A stretch of DNA of 64,000 bases from Rhabdornis inornatus (lineage: Eukaryota > Chordata > Aves > Passeriformes > Rhabdornithidae), in the NCBI GenBank assembly GCA_013397075.1, contig VWZS01000190.1, positions 301,537 to 365,536 on the forward strand, given 5' to 3'. The position numbers and the translations under genes are program-made. The notes under the pieces were generated by a model. It made no database searches, was not told where the DNA came from, and saw only the letters and a program-made list of their open reading frames with translations. Shown here piece by piece: positions 12,201 through 26,000 of the stretch. Position 1 is the first letter of the stretch; each line of letters opens with the position of its first letter.

Positions 12201-15200
12201 AAGGACTTTCTGCCCAGAGCTGCAGCTTTATCTGCTGAATTGGTGATTTACTATTTCTTCCATGAGCATCTCAGTGACAAGAGTCAGGCAGCCAATTTGG
12301 ATCCCTTTGTGAGATTCAATTAAACCGTTAGGTGATGTCAGTGTCCTTTAACAGCTGACTGTACACACAAGCAGGCAAGAAGGGGGAGAAGGGGACAGAC
12401 CCTGCAGTGCTAATAAACTGTAGCAGCAGGGGTGGCTTACGGCAGCCCGGCTGCAGCTGTTAAAGACATCTGTGCAGGTTTTGCTGGCTTTCCCTCTGGT
12501 GTGGGAATACCTGGCTCGAGATGTGCACAAAGCAGGTCACTGAGTAGGTGTTTATAACCCTAAAGCACTCCCAGGAGTCTTGAAGAAGTAACAGTTCAAA
12601 TCAGGTTATGTTTTTGCACTCAGACTTCAGCAGATAATCACAGTGCTGCTTTCGTGCCTGGCATCCCCACCTGGCCCCTCTTCCCTTCCAACCTCAGCCC
12701 ATGACCTCTCAGACCAAAAAGAGATAAAGGGCCCTCGGATTGTTTTTGTGCTTTTCCAATGCTCTCCTCTCCCTGAAGAGGAGATTAATAGGTACTCGAT
12801 GGCAGTAGGAACTGCTCAGAGGTTTTACAAATGAACAGCCTAAGAGCATCAAAGTCCCCACACTGATGGTGAAGCGGGGCTGCAGGGTCCTCTTGGGGAA
12901 ATGTAGAGGGGAGCCAAGCCTCGATGCTATTTTGTTTTTTTGAAACCACTCACACCTCCTCTGCTGAGTTCTCCAAGCTTCCCCTGCACTAGTGCCACTT
13001 GGCAGGGTCCTCTAATTTCTCCAGAGTTCATAACCCTCCTCCTATGCCCACATCTACTGAGAGTGGAGGCTGTGCACCTGGACCCAAACATCTCAGCAGC
13101 TCTGGAGCCCTAACAGCCATTGCTTAGGAGAGCTGCTTCCAGCAGCAACCTCACCACTTGTTTTTCTAAAAAAATGGAAGCAGAAAGGAGAAAGGATTGG
13201 GCACAAGGGGCTCCTCTGCACAGCAGCAGGCAAGGCTTCCCACCCACACAGTGCTCCAGGTAACAAAATGTGGAGCCCCAGGCAGAAGAATGACATATTT
13301 CACCCACCAGTCTCCCATCCTCTGCCCCTTCTGCAGGTCCCAAGGTGAGGTGAAATAGGACCCATCTCTTCATGCACCAGCCTGCAGGCACACAACTTGC
13401 TCTCCTGATTGCCAGCCAGGCTCTCACACAGCCCATTGGCAAGATCTGGCCTCTGCCTTTCGTTTTGCTCCTGCCAAATTCACAGAAATAGCAATTTCCT
13501 GAGCTGCCAGGGTCAAATTGACCAAGAAATGCAAATTACTTTAGACTGGCCAACCCTGTGGACTTCTTAGTATGGCCAATGGCTGGAAAGCAGCTTTCTC
13601 CAGCACTGGGAGATGCTCTGGGACAATCTGAACATGGTTGCAAAACCAGCCCCATTTACCAAAATCCACCCAAAAAAGTGATGCTGGCTGGGGAGATCCC
13701 CTTCCAAGTGATCCTGCAGCCAAGAGACACAGTCACCAAAGAGCCAGTGTAAAACTGGAACAAACCCTGCTTGGGCACACAGCAGAGCTGCCCTCCCCAG
13801 CCCTTATCAGAGCCAGTGGATCAGCACCAACATCACCTTCAAACCTGAGCCCTCTCTGGGGAAGCAGCCAATGGGGGATTTAGGGGGTAGGAGGCAGGAT
13901 GAGGAGAGATTAATTCAGACTTTGCTGCCCAAAGCCAGACAGGCTGCACTGCACAATCATGCTGTCAAGATGACATTTGTCTGTCCTATGTTACAGGAGA
14001 CTCTGTTTAGCTGCCAGTTGCTCCTTCTTCCTTACAAAGAGGGATTTTACAAGTATTAAGTACTAACCAGTCAGGGGTAAACCAGTGACCTACCTACGCT
14101 GCTGCAGGTATCAGCACAGATAATCTGGCCCTTACCCTGACTTCAGACCAGCCCCAAAAAAATAGGGCAGCAGCAATGAAAATTATCTGTCACGGTCAGA
14201 GACAACAGAGCACGTGCTGGCTCTGCACTGGGGGCAATGCCAGTGTTTTGAGATGGGAGGAACACATGCAGGAACAGTGCCAGCGCTGCAGGAACCCACA
14301 GGATGTGTGTTCAGCCCTGCAGCTCGGGCCAAGGCTCCCTGCTGGTCACCACAGAGGTGCTGGTGCCCCTCACCTTTGCGAGCTCGCCATCTGAGCCGCT
14401 CTTGCAGTGGCTGGCGGGCACAGCAAGGCCGTTTCCATGCGGATGGGCTGGTTCTCCCCGTTGCTGTGGTGACAGCACTGGGCGCCAGCAGGTCGGAGGC
14501 GGGAGGGCGAGGATCGTATCTCCCCGGAGCTCACCAAGGGCACTGGGTACATCTAATCCGGCACTGCTCCATTTTAGGCCTCTGAGGAGCTATCAAATGA
14601 CCAGCTCACTGAGCAGGCACTCACGGGGATGCAGTGCTGCCCACTGCTCTTAACAACACCCTAAAATCACGTCCAACTGCAGCCAGATGGCCCTGGCAGG
14701 GCTTCCCTGCCACCTGCCTGGTTCTCACCCCTCCAAGCCCCTTAAGCAACTGGTCCCACATATCCTAGCTCCAGCACCCCGAGGCTGGCAGGGTCTGGCC
14801 CAGGGTTGGATGTCAGTGCTGCCAGTGCACCCTCAGCTGCCCCATCCAAGGTGACCAGAGCTGCTGCCCAGTCAGGCAGTGTGACAGTGACAGTGTGCTC
14901 TGCCACAGAACTCTCTATCATGCCCTACTGCCTCTCTACCTGATGCTGTTGCAACACAACTGGAGAGAGGAAGGACACTGGCAGAGAGAAGGATAAACCT
15001 GTGCAAGAGTAGCTTTCAGAGGGAAAAATTCACTGCCAAAAACAGGGGTTAGGGAATCCTCTGGGCAAAGCCAGGGCTGCTCTGGACTACATTTGGCATT
15101 TTGCAAAGTTTCTGGGTAGAAGGAAAGAAGACAGCCATGGAAAGTAGAAATAACATGTTCCTGGCTTTAAAAAGACTGAACTCAAACTAGTTTTGTCATC

Positions 15201-16852
15201 CACAGAAAATAAACTCCTCCAAAGGCTGCAGTTCATACCTGGACAAAGCAGAATGCAGCAAATGCAGGGAACTTGGTAGTGTTATCCGAGGGCCCTGGGC
15301 ATCCATCACATTCCTCCATAACTGTCCTCAGCTCATTAATCAACTGAGGACCCACATGTTACCCAGATGCTGCAGCACAGCCCTGAGTGGCCAGAACCAA
15401 GGGCAATGTGTCTCTTTCCAGTTCTCCTCACATACAAGACCACAGCAGTTGGCCATGAATTACCAGTTTCCAGATTGCTAGTTTAAAACTGCAGTATTTT
15501 TATGTCAAAACATCATTTAAAAAATAAGGTGCCATTTAGTGGTTTCTCCACATCAGTATTTTTCTGAGAACTTATTTCCTTACACAGTAAGTACAGCTCT
15601 TCCCCAAGAGAAAGTCAAATCAGACCTTGGCCAGCAAACAGCTCTAACAGCGGCTGAGGCTGCCTGAGCCAGCACCAGGCGGGAACTGCACTGCACAGCT
15701 CAGCCCACAGCCCTGGAGCAAGGAAAACACAAAAAAAAAAAAAATAAAAAGCCATTTCACCATTCCCTCCTCCTGAGGAATATCTGACCAGGAAAGCTTT
15801 TACAACCATGTAACAAGACAGGGAAGCACAGGATTCAGGCACATCAATGACACAGACTCTGGAACTTGCATAGCAAGGACAAAGCAAACCCACAAAATCC
15901 TGTCCCATTGTCCACAGAACATCCATTTGCTCTGCAGTGTGCACCCATTTGATAAAGGCTCACAGAAGAACAACAGCTGGGAGAGGGCCACATGTCTCAT
16001 TGCCATCCCTTTACTGCCTCTCTGCCCACAGTCCTGAGAGATCCCTGCAGGAAACACAGGCAGAAAAGCAGCAAAACAGATCATAAAGAAGAAAAACAAA
16101 GAGATTTCTTAAAGCATCAGAAATCTGATTTTTCTAGCTGGGTCAAAATGACCAAGGGAAGAGCTTAACAGATGCAGCACCTGAGCAAAAGGAAGGTCAT
16201 GTCAGTACACACAGGCAGCTAAATCAGGGCCAGCCATGAGCACTGGAAGGTTAATTGATAGGAGTTTTTAGTAGGGACACATCTTAAGCATATCAATATG
16301 TTTGACTCTTATGGGATTTCTTTGCCTTGCTGTCTAATGCCTTTTATATAAGAAATAATGCAACTGTCCTGCTTTCACTACTTTTTTTTTTTCTTAAAGG
16401 CAGCACAAGAAGTAACAAAAGATGGGATTTTGCTGCCAGTCAAACACGGTTTCCAGCTCAAGCATCTCCTTGTCACTTAGTGCCTATCTGAAAAGCCACA
16501 GGCTCAAGAGCTTTCTGGTGTGCTCAAGGTCTGCACAGGAAAGCATCTGAGAAATGGAGGAAAGGATCAAAGGAAAAATCACTTTCATGCTCAAGATGCA
16601 CATGGTTAGAGGAACTAACACAAACAGAGATGCTGCAGAGTTCTCAGCCAGACTCTTCTGCAAAGAGGCAGGGAGCAGCACATGGAAAATCTGAGTGCCT
16701 CAGGCCAACCTAAAATCAGTGGACAGGCAATTCTGCCAATCAAGGTGTGTTCAGCTTTGTGCAGGTTTTGGCTGGGGCAGTTACAGGGAATGGAGCCCTG
16801 CTTTCCTGGAGATGGCTAAACACCTGCCAGACCATGAAGTGCGAATTAATTC

Positions 16853-16912
16853 CTTCTTTTGCTTTGCTTGCATGTGGCTTTTGCTTTGCTTGCATGTGGC
16901 TTTTGCTTTACC
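16853..16912 (+). repeat. Short direct duplication (~22 bp x 2)
   Basis: A unit of about 22 bp (TTTGCTTTGCTTGCATGTGGC plus one T) is present twice back to back and followed by a partial third start. It lies just left of the LTR-like fragment. It looks like slippage or local duplication; no function is implied. Confidence 0.75.
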
Positions 16913-16929
16913 CATTGATCAGTATTTAT

Positions 16930-17045
16930 CTTAACCCAAGTCTTCTCACTTTTACTCTCCCAATTCCCTCCCCAATCCCACTGGTGAGGGAGTGAGCAAG
17001 TGGCTCTGTGGGGCTGAGTTGCCAGCTGGGGTTAAACCACAATGA
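16930..17045 (+). mobile_element. Possible decayed avian LTR-type repeat fragment
   Basis: The stretch ending GGGCTGAGTTGCCAGCTGGG followed by GTTAAACCACAA resembles a sequence that recurs in bird genomes as part of endogenous retroviral LTRs. Only this short non-coding piece is visible, with no target-site duplication and no internal viral genes. The assignment rests on memory of the motif and would need a repeat-library search. Confidence 0.35.
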
Positions 17046-17724
17046 GCTTTCATCCCTTGATCATGCAGAAAATTACCAAAAGGTTAGATAAATGCTGTAA
17101 ATGGAATAAAGAAAGAGTCCCTGAATACAAGTTGGGCTAGTAATAATATACAAAGGGAAAAATGTAACCAAGAATTCCTCTCCTGGCATTAGTTCATGTA
17201 GACAAGAATTTAAGAAATCTGCAGGAACTACAGAAATGCCTCAGGTGGGAACATTCTTAAGCACACTTGTACTCCAAGTGCCAGGAAGAGGCAGCAAGCT
17301 CCCATGTGATGTGTCTGCACAGTCCAAGGCACAACCCTGCCATCTCTTCTTAGCAAAGGAATTCCCATCTATACCATTCTGGCTTTTGGAAAACAAAGAC
17401 AATAAATCAGATTCTTAAAGTCAATTCTGTTTATTCTGTTTTTGTCTTGTGTTGCTAACAAATCTTTACCCTAACCTAGGAAAAATATCAGGTAGAAAAT
17501 ATCTCCCCTTTTCTCCCACCCTCCCCACCACACACACTTACTGTTTCTTAAATAAAAGCATCAAAATTTCAAGCATGAGACTTTTCTTTTCATACATTTC
17601 TGTAATAAAATTAACTCTGTTGCTGATATAAAATGCAGCAGCCAAGACCACAGGATCTGCTATGCTACTCCAAGGCAATTAGTACCCAGTACGATCAGTT
17701 TGTCTGCAAACATAAGAAAATACT

Positions 17725-17885
17725 TAGCACTTATCCAGCACTTTTTATCCACGAATCTCAAAGTGTTTTACAAAGGCTGAAAAAATGTTTTTGGCCTCAT
17801 TTACAGAGAAGAAAACACCAGCTGGAGCAGGAAGAGATTTGCCCCCAGCCTCAGAACTTAATAGCAGAGCTAAGAACAGATCTCT
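17725..17885 (+). repeat. Ancient L3/MIR-like retroposon tail
   Basis: The order of blocks matches the 3' part of old amniote L3/MIR-like elements: a CAGCACTTTTTATCCACGAA block, then TCTCAAAGTGTTTTACAAAG, then CATTTACAGAGAAGAAAACA, a TTTGCCC block and a GCAGAGCTAAGAACAGA block. It is heavily diverged and has no coding content. Plus orientation is inferred from the block order. Confidence 0.5.
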
Positions 17886-19424
17886 TTCTCAGCCTCAAGA
17901 CCAACAATCCGTGCCACACTCTCTGCTTCACACAGGGCAGCCTGAATTTGGCAAAGGCCCCTACTACAGAAATGCTGAAGTTTATATTTTTGCCACTGAA
18001 AAAAAAGAGTCTCAATGGAGATCTGACAGCTAATTTAGCAAGCATTGACTTCCTGAGGCTGTGACACCAAGGAGTAAACACAGTCTCAGATGGAGCTGCT
18101 GGAAGCTTGGGGGGGAAAAAAAAAGGTCTCATACTGAAGTGCAAACAGCTGTGAGAGTGGTGCAGAGGGAGGTAAATCCATGATCTACAGTGTGCAAACG
18201 ATTCTCCACTTGGAGCTTTAATTGAATGTTTGAGGAACAGATCACAGGATAAAACCCTAAAACCTTGACAAATAGTGTTATTAGATGAGAGGAACCTGCA
18301 GCTAAAGCACCGACACCTCCTCTGTTAGCAGTCCCTGACCCGCCGGCACTCCTGACAGACCTGAGACACCAACAGTGCAAACACCAAGAAAAGAGAGTGA
18401 AATGCTATGTCTTCCCTAGAAATATGTTTAGCAAGGCCAGGAGAGAAGTACAGTGAGGCAGAGAGCAACGGCTGATTCAAGGTCCCAAGGACACCTTTAA
18501 TTTTGAGGTCCACCACTCATACCATGAGCAGGCACCCCAACCCCCACAGTGCTTCTCCGGTGCATCACCAGCAAAACGAATGCATGACTCCAACACTCCT
18601 CTTCACCGGCATGTGGCCACAACACATCACCCACAGCTCATTTTGGTCCAGTCAAGACACCCACAGGGTCCTTTAACAGAGAGGCCCTCCTGTGTATTAG
18701 CACCAATTTTCTATTGCACCCACTATACCTCCTAAAGGAATGGAACAAGAACAGGCTCCAGCTCCTGATGGAGCACATCGTGATGCTGGGTGGTTGTGCT
18801 GCCTGGCAGCAGTCATAAACCAGCCCTTGTGTAAAAACCCCTAAATGCTGGCCTACAACCAAAAACTCAATTTTTAAGAGAGAAGGGCAGGCCAGCATCC
18901 TCACCAGCCCACAGTGGCAGGTAATTACACCCAGGAGCTTAATTTATCAGCACCACAAACACTGCCATGGTCCAGCCAACACTGACACACTGGCCAGCTG
19001 TGCTCTGAAGCCTGGAAACAGCATCTGGGTTCTCACAGAGAACAGTGTATCAAACACACAGAGGCAAGCAACCTAAGTCAACAAGTTCATCTCCAAACTG
19101 CCCACCCACAGCAGTGAACATGAATTCAGGTCCCCACCCTTCTTTCTTGGCATATCCTACTAATTTTCCACGCTGGTACTCCAACACACAGGAGGGTGCC
19201 AGCAGCTGGGTCTCCCTCTTCTCAGCAGCAGAACCTGCAGATGGCTGTGAGGATTAACCCCAGTGCTGCAGAAAAGTCCTTCTGACATGACCAAGGAGCT
19301 GCTGCTGCTCCCCACACCCTTCCCAGACACCCATCTTCCTCCTGCACCCACCTCCTCATGCATTATAGACACAAACAGCTGCCCTGGCCTGCTGCTGTAA
19401 CACCACCTCTCACTTAGGAGCTTT

Positions 19425-19475
19425 TACAATACTAAGGCACAAAGATTAAGTGACTTGCATAAGAGTCAGGAACAC
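19425..19475 (+). repeat. MIR-like SINE remnant
   Basis: The segment AAGGCACAAAGATTAAGTGA followed by CTTGCATAAGAGTCAGGAAC is close to the conserved MIR-type core (aggcacagagaggttaagtgacttgcccaaggtc). It is only about 50 bp long. The family name is tentative. Confidence 0.4.
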
Positions 19476-20073
19476 ACCTCATGTCTCTCAACTGCAGCGA
19501 TTTCTCACACTTTTTCCTGACCTCTTGCATATTAAAATGATGTGAGTAGATTTTGTGGATGAGAGCAGGATGTCATTTCCCCAGCAATTCTGAAGATACA
19601 AACAGGGGTAGCTGTATCCAAGCCCTCCCCATGGCTCCCATCCCTTCCCTCTGTGACAGGCCATTTGTTCAACATGGTAGGAGAGCACCAGTGCAGAAGG
19701 GAGTGCTCCACAAGTGTGATGCAAAGCTCCATCTCTGCCATCCTAAGACCCACAGCAGGATAGAAAACAGCCTCTGGGAAACCAGGAAAGGAACCTCAGC
19801 TACACTTTGTTCATCAACGAGAACAGGGAAGGACAGCAGCGCTGAATGCTGGGGGATCTCCACAGTACAAACAGGGTCAGAAGAGGCATCCTTCCCAATA
19901 ACCGGGGTGGATCAGCTTTCCACAGCTGAGGCTGAGGGCCCTGCAAGATGCCACTGGTAGGAGCTCCCAGGCGAGGCTTCTCTCCATGAGTGATGGTTTG
20001 GTTTCCCAGAGTGTGTGGCTTTGGTGCACCTGTGGCAGAGGCCCAGAGCCAAGGAGAGCAGCCCCCAGCCCCT

Positions 20074-23000
20074 CTAGGTGCAGCTGTGCCTCATGTGGAA
20101 GTTGACCACGTACTCGGCGTTGGTGCGCTGCACCGAGATGGCAAAGGGCTCGAAGGGGTGGAAGGTGAAGGCGACCAGGCGCCGCACGGTGTGATTGATG
20201 GGGCGCCCCAGGAGCCCCGCCTGGATCTCGAACTTCAGCAGGCCAGAATCACGAGCGTAAAATCTGAAAGGAAGAGAAACTCAATTACGCCTGTTCCTGA
20301 CTATTGACTTTGCCATCTGGGCTCTTTGTACACAAAGACAAGTGCCTTGTTCAAGCTCTGGTGCTCCCTGAGGGGCAGAAGGTCCTTAGCTGGATGTCTG
20401 GCTCTTGGCTTCACAGGAAAGTCCCTCCCAGGGCAGTCGTTTTCCACTGTCTAGAAAAGCATCACTTTTTTTTTTTAATTTTATTATTACCAGTGAGAGA
20501 ACTCTGCCTGTCACTTTGATGGACAAAGCTGACTTCACAAGAGGGAGTCAGTTTGGTTCAGACCCCACCTGCGCTGGGTCTCCATCCTCTCTTAATGCAA
20601 GCTGCTCCCCTTGATCCCCAACGCAGATATACTGTACAGAAACAAGCTCCCTCCCCTTAGCAATGGCCTTCACTGAGTGTCAGGCCACCCTTTCCTCCCC
20701 TGGTACTGCCAGGGAAGGCTTTACACTGCTGTCCTTGCATCTGCTACCTCCCTGTTCAGTCGAGGAAGTAGCTCTGATCCTGCTCAAGGGTGCCATGTTG
20801 TACTGCTCAAGCAAGGCTTTGCATTTCCTTTTAGATTGCCACCAAGAAAGCATTAATGAGACAGGCTGTGCAGGAGCTACCTTATGAATTTGATTCAAAA
20901 ACCACAGCAAGGACACAGACCAAGGAAAACCTTGTGGCCTTCTGCTGTCACCCACACACCTCCCTATGGGTGAAGCTCACGTGCATCTCCAACAGGTGAG
21001 CTCTGGAACACAGCTCCAGCACAGAGGGAACATTTTCAGGGGGATGAGACAAACAGAGCTGAAGAGACAGGTGAGTCCAGGGAAGCTTTTTGCCCCTTGA
21101 ACCTCCTCTGCACACTCTGTGTAACTGACATAAGCCCAAGTTACACCACTGTCCTCTGCTGCTGTCAGAACACAGGAACCTCTGTGAGGATCCCACCCTC
21201 CCTGGGACTTAGGGAAAGGCTTCTGGGATGTAGTGGTGGAGGTTTCTGGATATGGAACCTTCACCGAGTAGCTGGGCTCTAACTCAAATCCTCACCCTGA
21301 AGCTGTCTCTGTTTGTTAGACCATTTTCATTAGACCTCTTCCAGCTTCAGGCACAGAATTGCCATTATGCCTCCCAGCTGTTTTCTTTTCCACCAACATT
21401 TATTGCATGCGGGTATTTTGCATTTTCCTGTGATTTTAACTCCAAGAATGCTTTTAATGTTGGAGCACATCTCCCCCCTGCCAGCAATACGATGCACTCA
21501 GCTCTCAGCCCGGAAGAACGGATGATGACAGATAGCAGCGATGCTGTTTCCAGAGCAGACATACTCCACGTTTTAACAACACAGCCTATTGAGAACCTCA
21601 TGTTCTTCCTGGAGGGCCACTCTCCTCTCCCTTCCTCTGAATCAAAGCGCCAGCCAGCCCTGCCTGAAAATTGCACACAAGAACCCAGCAAGAGAGTCAC
21701 AATCTTGGTATTTGGCTTTTCAAAAAGCCCTTTCCCTCCTACACAAGGCTGGGTATGCAGAGGGTCATTCTTTAAATAAAGCACAGTCCCCCATCTGTTC
21801 CTCTCTCCCCCAATTCACAACAATTTACTACTCAAGATGAAGCTCCCTGTAATCTTAAAGATGTGCTCAGTTTGGTATTTTTAAATGTATTTTTAAAAGT
21901 GCTCTGCAATCAGAGGCCATTTCCATGGGCTCTCATTCTGGGGACAAATTAGGCACTGCAACATAAAATTGTATGTCAACAGAAACAGCAAGACCAGCCT
22001 TTTCAAACTGTAGGAAAATGGAAGATTTATCTGCAGACCATTCTTTGGTTAAATGGCTCCTTATTAGCCATCTAGATGGATTTTAGAGACCCCCTGCTAT
22101 AGGTAGAGTTGTGTTAGAGCCTCTTCCCTCAAGTGCCATCATTTCAGCCACTGAATCTCTCTTCAAGCCTCCTAAAAAGAGACTGGAAGGTAGTGGTAAT
22201 GGGGAACCTAAAGTCCTTCCCACCCAACAGCAAACAACCACTGGTCTCTTAAGTAGGCAGAATTGAACATTCTGGGATGCAGAAAAGCACTAAGGGTTAA
22301 AAGAACACTGAAATATTGAATTTATGTGGAAAAGGTCTCAAGCCTTCCTAGCTCACACATCATGCCAGGAAACTGCACACAGATTATAACACCCTTGGCT
22401 ACTGAAGGGTTTTCCATTCCAGACAATTACAGGACTTACTTTACAAATCCTGTGGTCTCTCGTTTCCAAGCCCTCTAACCCCAACAGGCAGCTGGCATTA
22501 TTTTATTAATCCCTTTGTTTTGCACGTGAGAACCACAGCAGCACTACTTCAGCTACTGAATGGTTAAGGTTAGCACCTCATCTTCTGCTTACTTTCCAAA
22601 AACCAAGAGCCCCACTGCTCCAAGGCTCTATTCAAGTCCTAATTGACTCTGCACAGCTTTGAGCTTTAAAAGCTCTGGCTCTGAAACGCTGCTTCGCTCA
22701 GGGGAGGGAGGGAAGGTGGCACTTGGCTTTGTTTACTACAAAGACTCCACCGCAGCAAATGACTGCGGTTCTGCTGCCTTTTGTCCCCGGAGCCGGGCGC
22801 AGGTTGGCGATGGCAGACAACTGCCACCCTGCAAGTTCCCACTGCCAAGCATGACAAGGGGGAAAAGGGCAGGCTTTCTTTGCAGATAACATGGAAGCTA
22901 GAGATCAAACCAAATCACACAGGCAGAAGAATCAATTAAATATACATAATTTGGGAATTGAGAGCACAGGAATAATCACAAGTTCTCCACCACCTGAGTC

Positions 23001-26000
23001 AGGGCCAGGGGAGATATGAAACCACTTTTTGAGAATGCATTGATGAAAATAAAGTTGGGAAGCGGTCCAGAATGATCTCCCTAGACTGCCTGAGCCCCCA
23101 ACATGTGTGCAGTCACTAAACAAAGCAGTCAGGCACTGAAGGCTGTCTTTGTTTTCAGAGCACAGGTTTGCTTCTGCAGTACCATGAGCAGAAAGACTAT
23201 TCTGCCTGGATAACTCAGCCTCTTTGAGCCTTTCAAGCTAGAGATGTTGGAATTTTAACCACTACCTCTTGCAGCCATGGCTGCAGCCAACAAAAAGAAA
23301 TAACTAGTCCTGATGTTTCTTCAAGAAGCATTGCAAACCTCCTTATTCTCAAGCTCAGACTTACTCCCTCTCCCAGCATTGCACACTCAGACAGAAGAGG
23401 CACAGAATGGCCCTGACACCTGGCTAAAATTCCTACTACAGACAGAAATTTCCTACAGATCACAGAGAGAAGGAAGTATGAAAAGGAGTACAGCTCCCAG
23501 GGTGAGAAGAGTAAACAAGGGAAGTCTGAAAACAGCTCAGTCAATACCACAAGCTTTCTGAGTAACACCTAGCCCAGATACTATTTTATTCACAGGACAA
23601 ACCAGACAATCCCTGCCAACTAAACCCACATGCTCAGAGAGGATCCTTCCAGCACAGGAAAGCAGACATCAGAGCTGTATCACTCTGCAACCCAAACACA
23701 AGGCAGCACTGCAAGAGGAGGAGGAGGAACAAGACCATTCATATGGAAAAGACTCAGACTTCACCACCCAAACCTTCCCCAGAGCAGAGCAGCTCAGTGA
23801 GAAAACATGAAGAGCCCTCCCACACATCCACATTACTGTAAAGGAGAGAGGCCAAGTTTTGTAGGACTGCTGAAATAAATCCCCTGGTGAAAGGGTTTCC
23901 TAAGAGAAATGCTTCAATCTACTCCCTCTTCTGCACCCTTGATGCCACATGGCAGAGGTGATTCACAGTGACTCCTTGCACTCTCCCCTCACACACAACT
24001 CCCTGGCCCATCCCATACCTTATGGGGTGATCACCACACGTCTTGGGCCGCTCCATGACTGACACCCACTTGTCATCGTAGCTGAAAAGGGACAGGTCAA
24101 GGTAGGGGCTGCCGCTGTAGGACTGGGCGCTGATGGGGAGCTGCCCCAGCAGCCGCCGCACTGCCTCCGTGTGCCCTCCATACTTGGCGTTCACAATCGT
24201 GTCTTTGAACCTGCAGCAAACCAAGAGACACCTTTTGTTCACAAAGGCCACAGGTGAACAGCACATCTTAAATAAACCAAGCAGGAAAACTGACAGGGAA
24301 AGAAAACAGCTGCAGTGTAAGAACTAAAACAGCTCATTTCCAAAGACGCATCACAGTGATTCTAGCATCAACCAGTTCTGATGACCTTTTCATCCTCCCT
24401 CATCATTACTGTCTCACTCAGAACATCCAGAGTGACAGAAGGAGAAGAATGTGCCTACCCACAAGGTCTGGACCCAGCTGCTCTGCAGTACAGGAAATGA
24501 ACAGGATCAGAAACAGGGAGAGATGGATTAGCAGCTTATCAGTCAATCTAAGTTTTACCATGAAGCCTGGAAACAGCACGAACAAAAGCCAGGCAGCTTT
24601 CACAGTAACAGTTGAGTCCTTAATGTTGACTTGATGATCCACCTCTCTCCAGCCACTGTTTTAAATGCATAAAGGGAGAAACCTCAGATGAAGAAGAACC
24701 TTGATGAGAAGCATAAAGCTCTCCAGAAACTACAGTGAGCTGAAAGTTCTTCCTGGTGGAGAGAAGGCTGGATTTCTCTTTCCAAGTAAAACTTGGAACT
24801 TTACATGTGCAAGAACAGTCAGATCAGCTGCAGGGACAATAAAGAGGGTGAACACTCAGCCAGAAGCCAGTTCACTGTGGACTACGATCTATGGTACTTT
24901 GCTGTTGAAGTTACAACACTCCTGTTACAGGCCCTTGTAGCAAAGGGATGAAAAGACTCTCCTCTATACTTTAACAAAAGGCAGGAGTTCTTCATGAGTC
25001 TTCGGTGAGTTCTCTCATTTTCTCTCCCATTAAGCATTATGGATTTCCTGACAGGCTGCTCTAGAAAGTTACAGACATAGTCAACTTCGTCAGATCTATG
25101 TGACATCAGCCTAAAGTCAACAGAAGCTTGATGCCCATAAGTGGATGCCAAGTACTTTGGATGATGAGAAACAAGTCACTGGAAGAACAAAACACCCTGA
25201 GTCACAACAAAATTTTCCTAGAGAAATAACACACTCTGTCTCTGCCTCATTAAAACCACATCTGACTGTTAAAGCATATTCTAGAAACCCAGGTTATTTT
25301 GGTATTTTGCTCAGCTTTCACAACAGATCTAAGCAGATGAGTATCCTGTCTCTTAGTACAGTGATGAGAACCACAAGCTGGTGACTGATGTTGAGGAAAT
25401 GCTAGAGAACACAGTTTGGTACACACTAAATTCAGAGAGTGTCACTTGGCAAAATACACCCAACTGGATCATGCCAGCATCTTGACAAATCATATCTTCA
25501 GGGACCAAAGCTATTGGGCAGTAACATTTCAATAATCTCCAAAAGAGTTACTCTCAAGGAGAGACATCATCTTTCCCCCTAAGCCTAAAGGCTCATCTTT
25601 CCCCCTAAATTCCTTTCCTTTCCTCTAAGCAGCAGTTTGCAGCTGCTTTGTTCCTTCCTCTAACAAGGTAAATGCTGCAGAATATGAAATCAGATGCATC
25701 AGGCTGCAAAGTGAACCATGTATAGTCCTGACCCTTGCACCAGCTGGCAAAGGGGACCAAAGGAACTGGTTTTCTCAGGGTTGGTATTTGATACTGGCCT
25801 TCAGTGGACGGGGGTGAGCGTGTGTCTATATGGAATAAAGCATGCTCCGAATGGCTCACCGGCGCTGGATCTGCCTCGCGAAGTTGTTGCTGGAAGCTGA
25901 GCAGGGGAACTGGACAGCCTCACTGTGCAGGGTGGCATTCCTGAAGAGGTCACAGAAGTTCTCAAACAGCTCCAGCAGCTCATCAGATGTGTTCTCAAAC

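Larger units (their letters stand above)
9290..20073. other. Intergenic interval between MRPS11 and DET1 (includes DET1 3' UTR)
   Basis: No coding exon was recognised in about 10.8 kb. The longest open frames (for example minus 10258-10782) show no family motifs and have ordinary non-coding composition. The right-hand end must contain the DET1 3' UTR. Minus-strand poly(A) hexamers occur at 18496-18501 and 18216-18221 (both ATTAAA) and at 17430-17435 (AATAAA), so the UTR probably runs 1.6-2.7 kb, but I cannot choose between them. Faint repeat remnants at about 16.9, 17.8 and 19.4 kb are listed separately. An A-run of 13 occurs at about 15731. Confidence 0.5.
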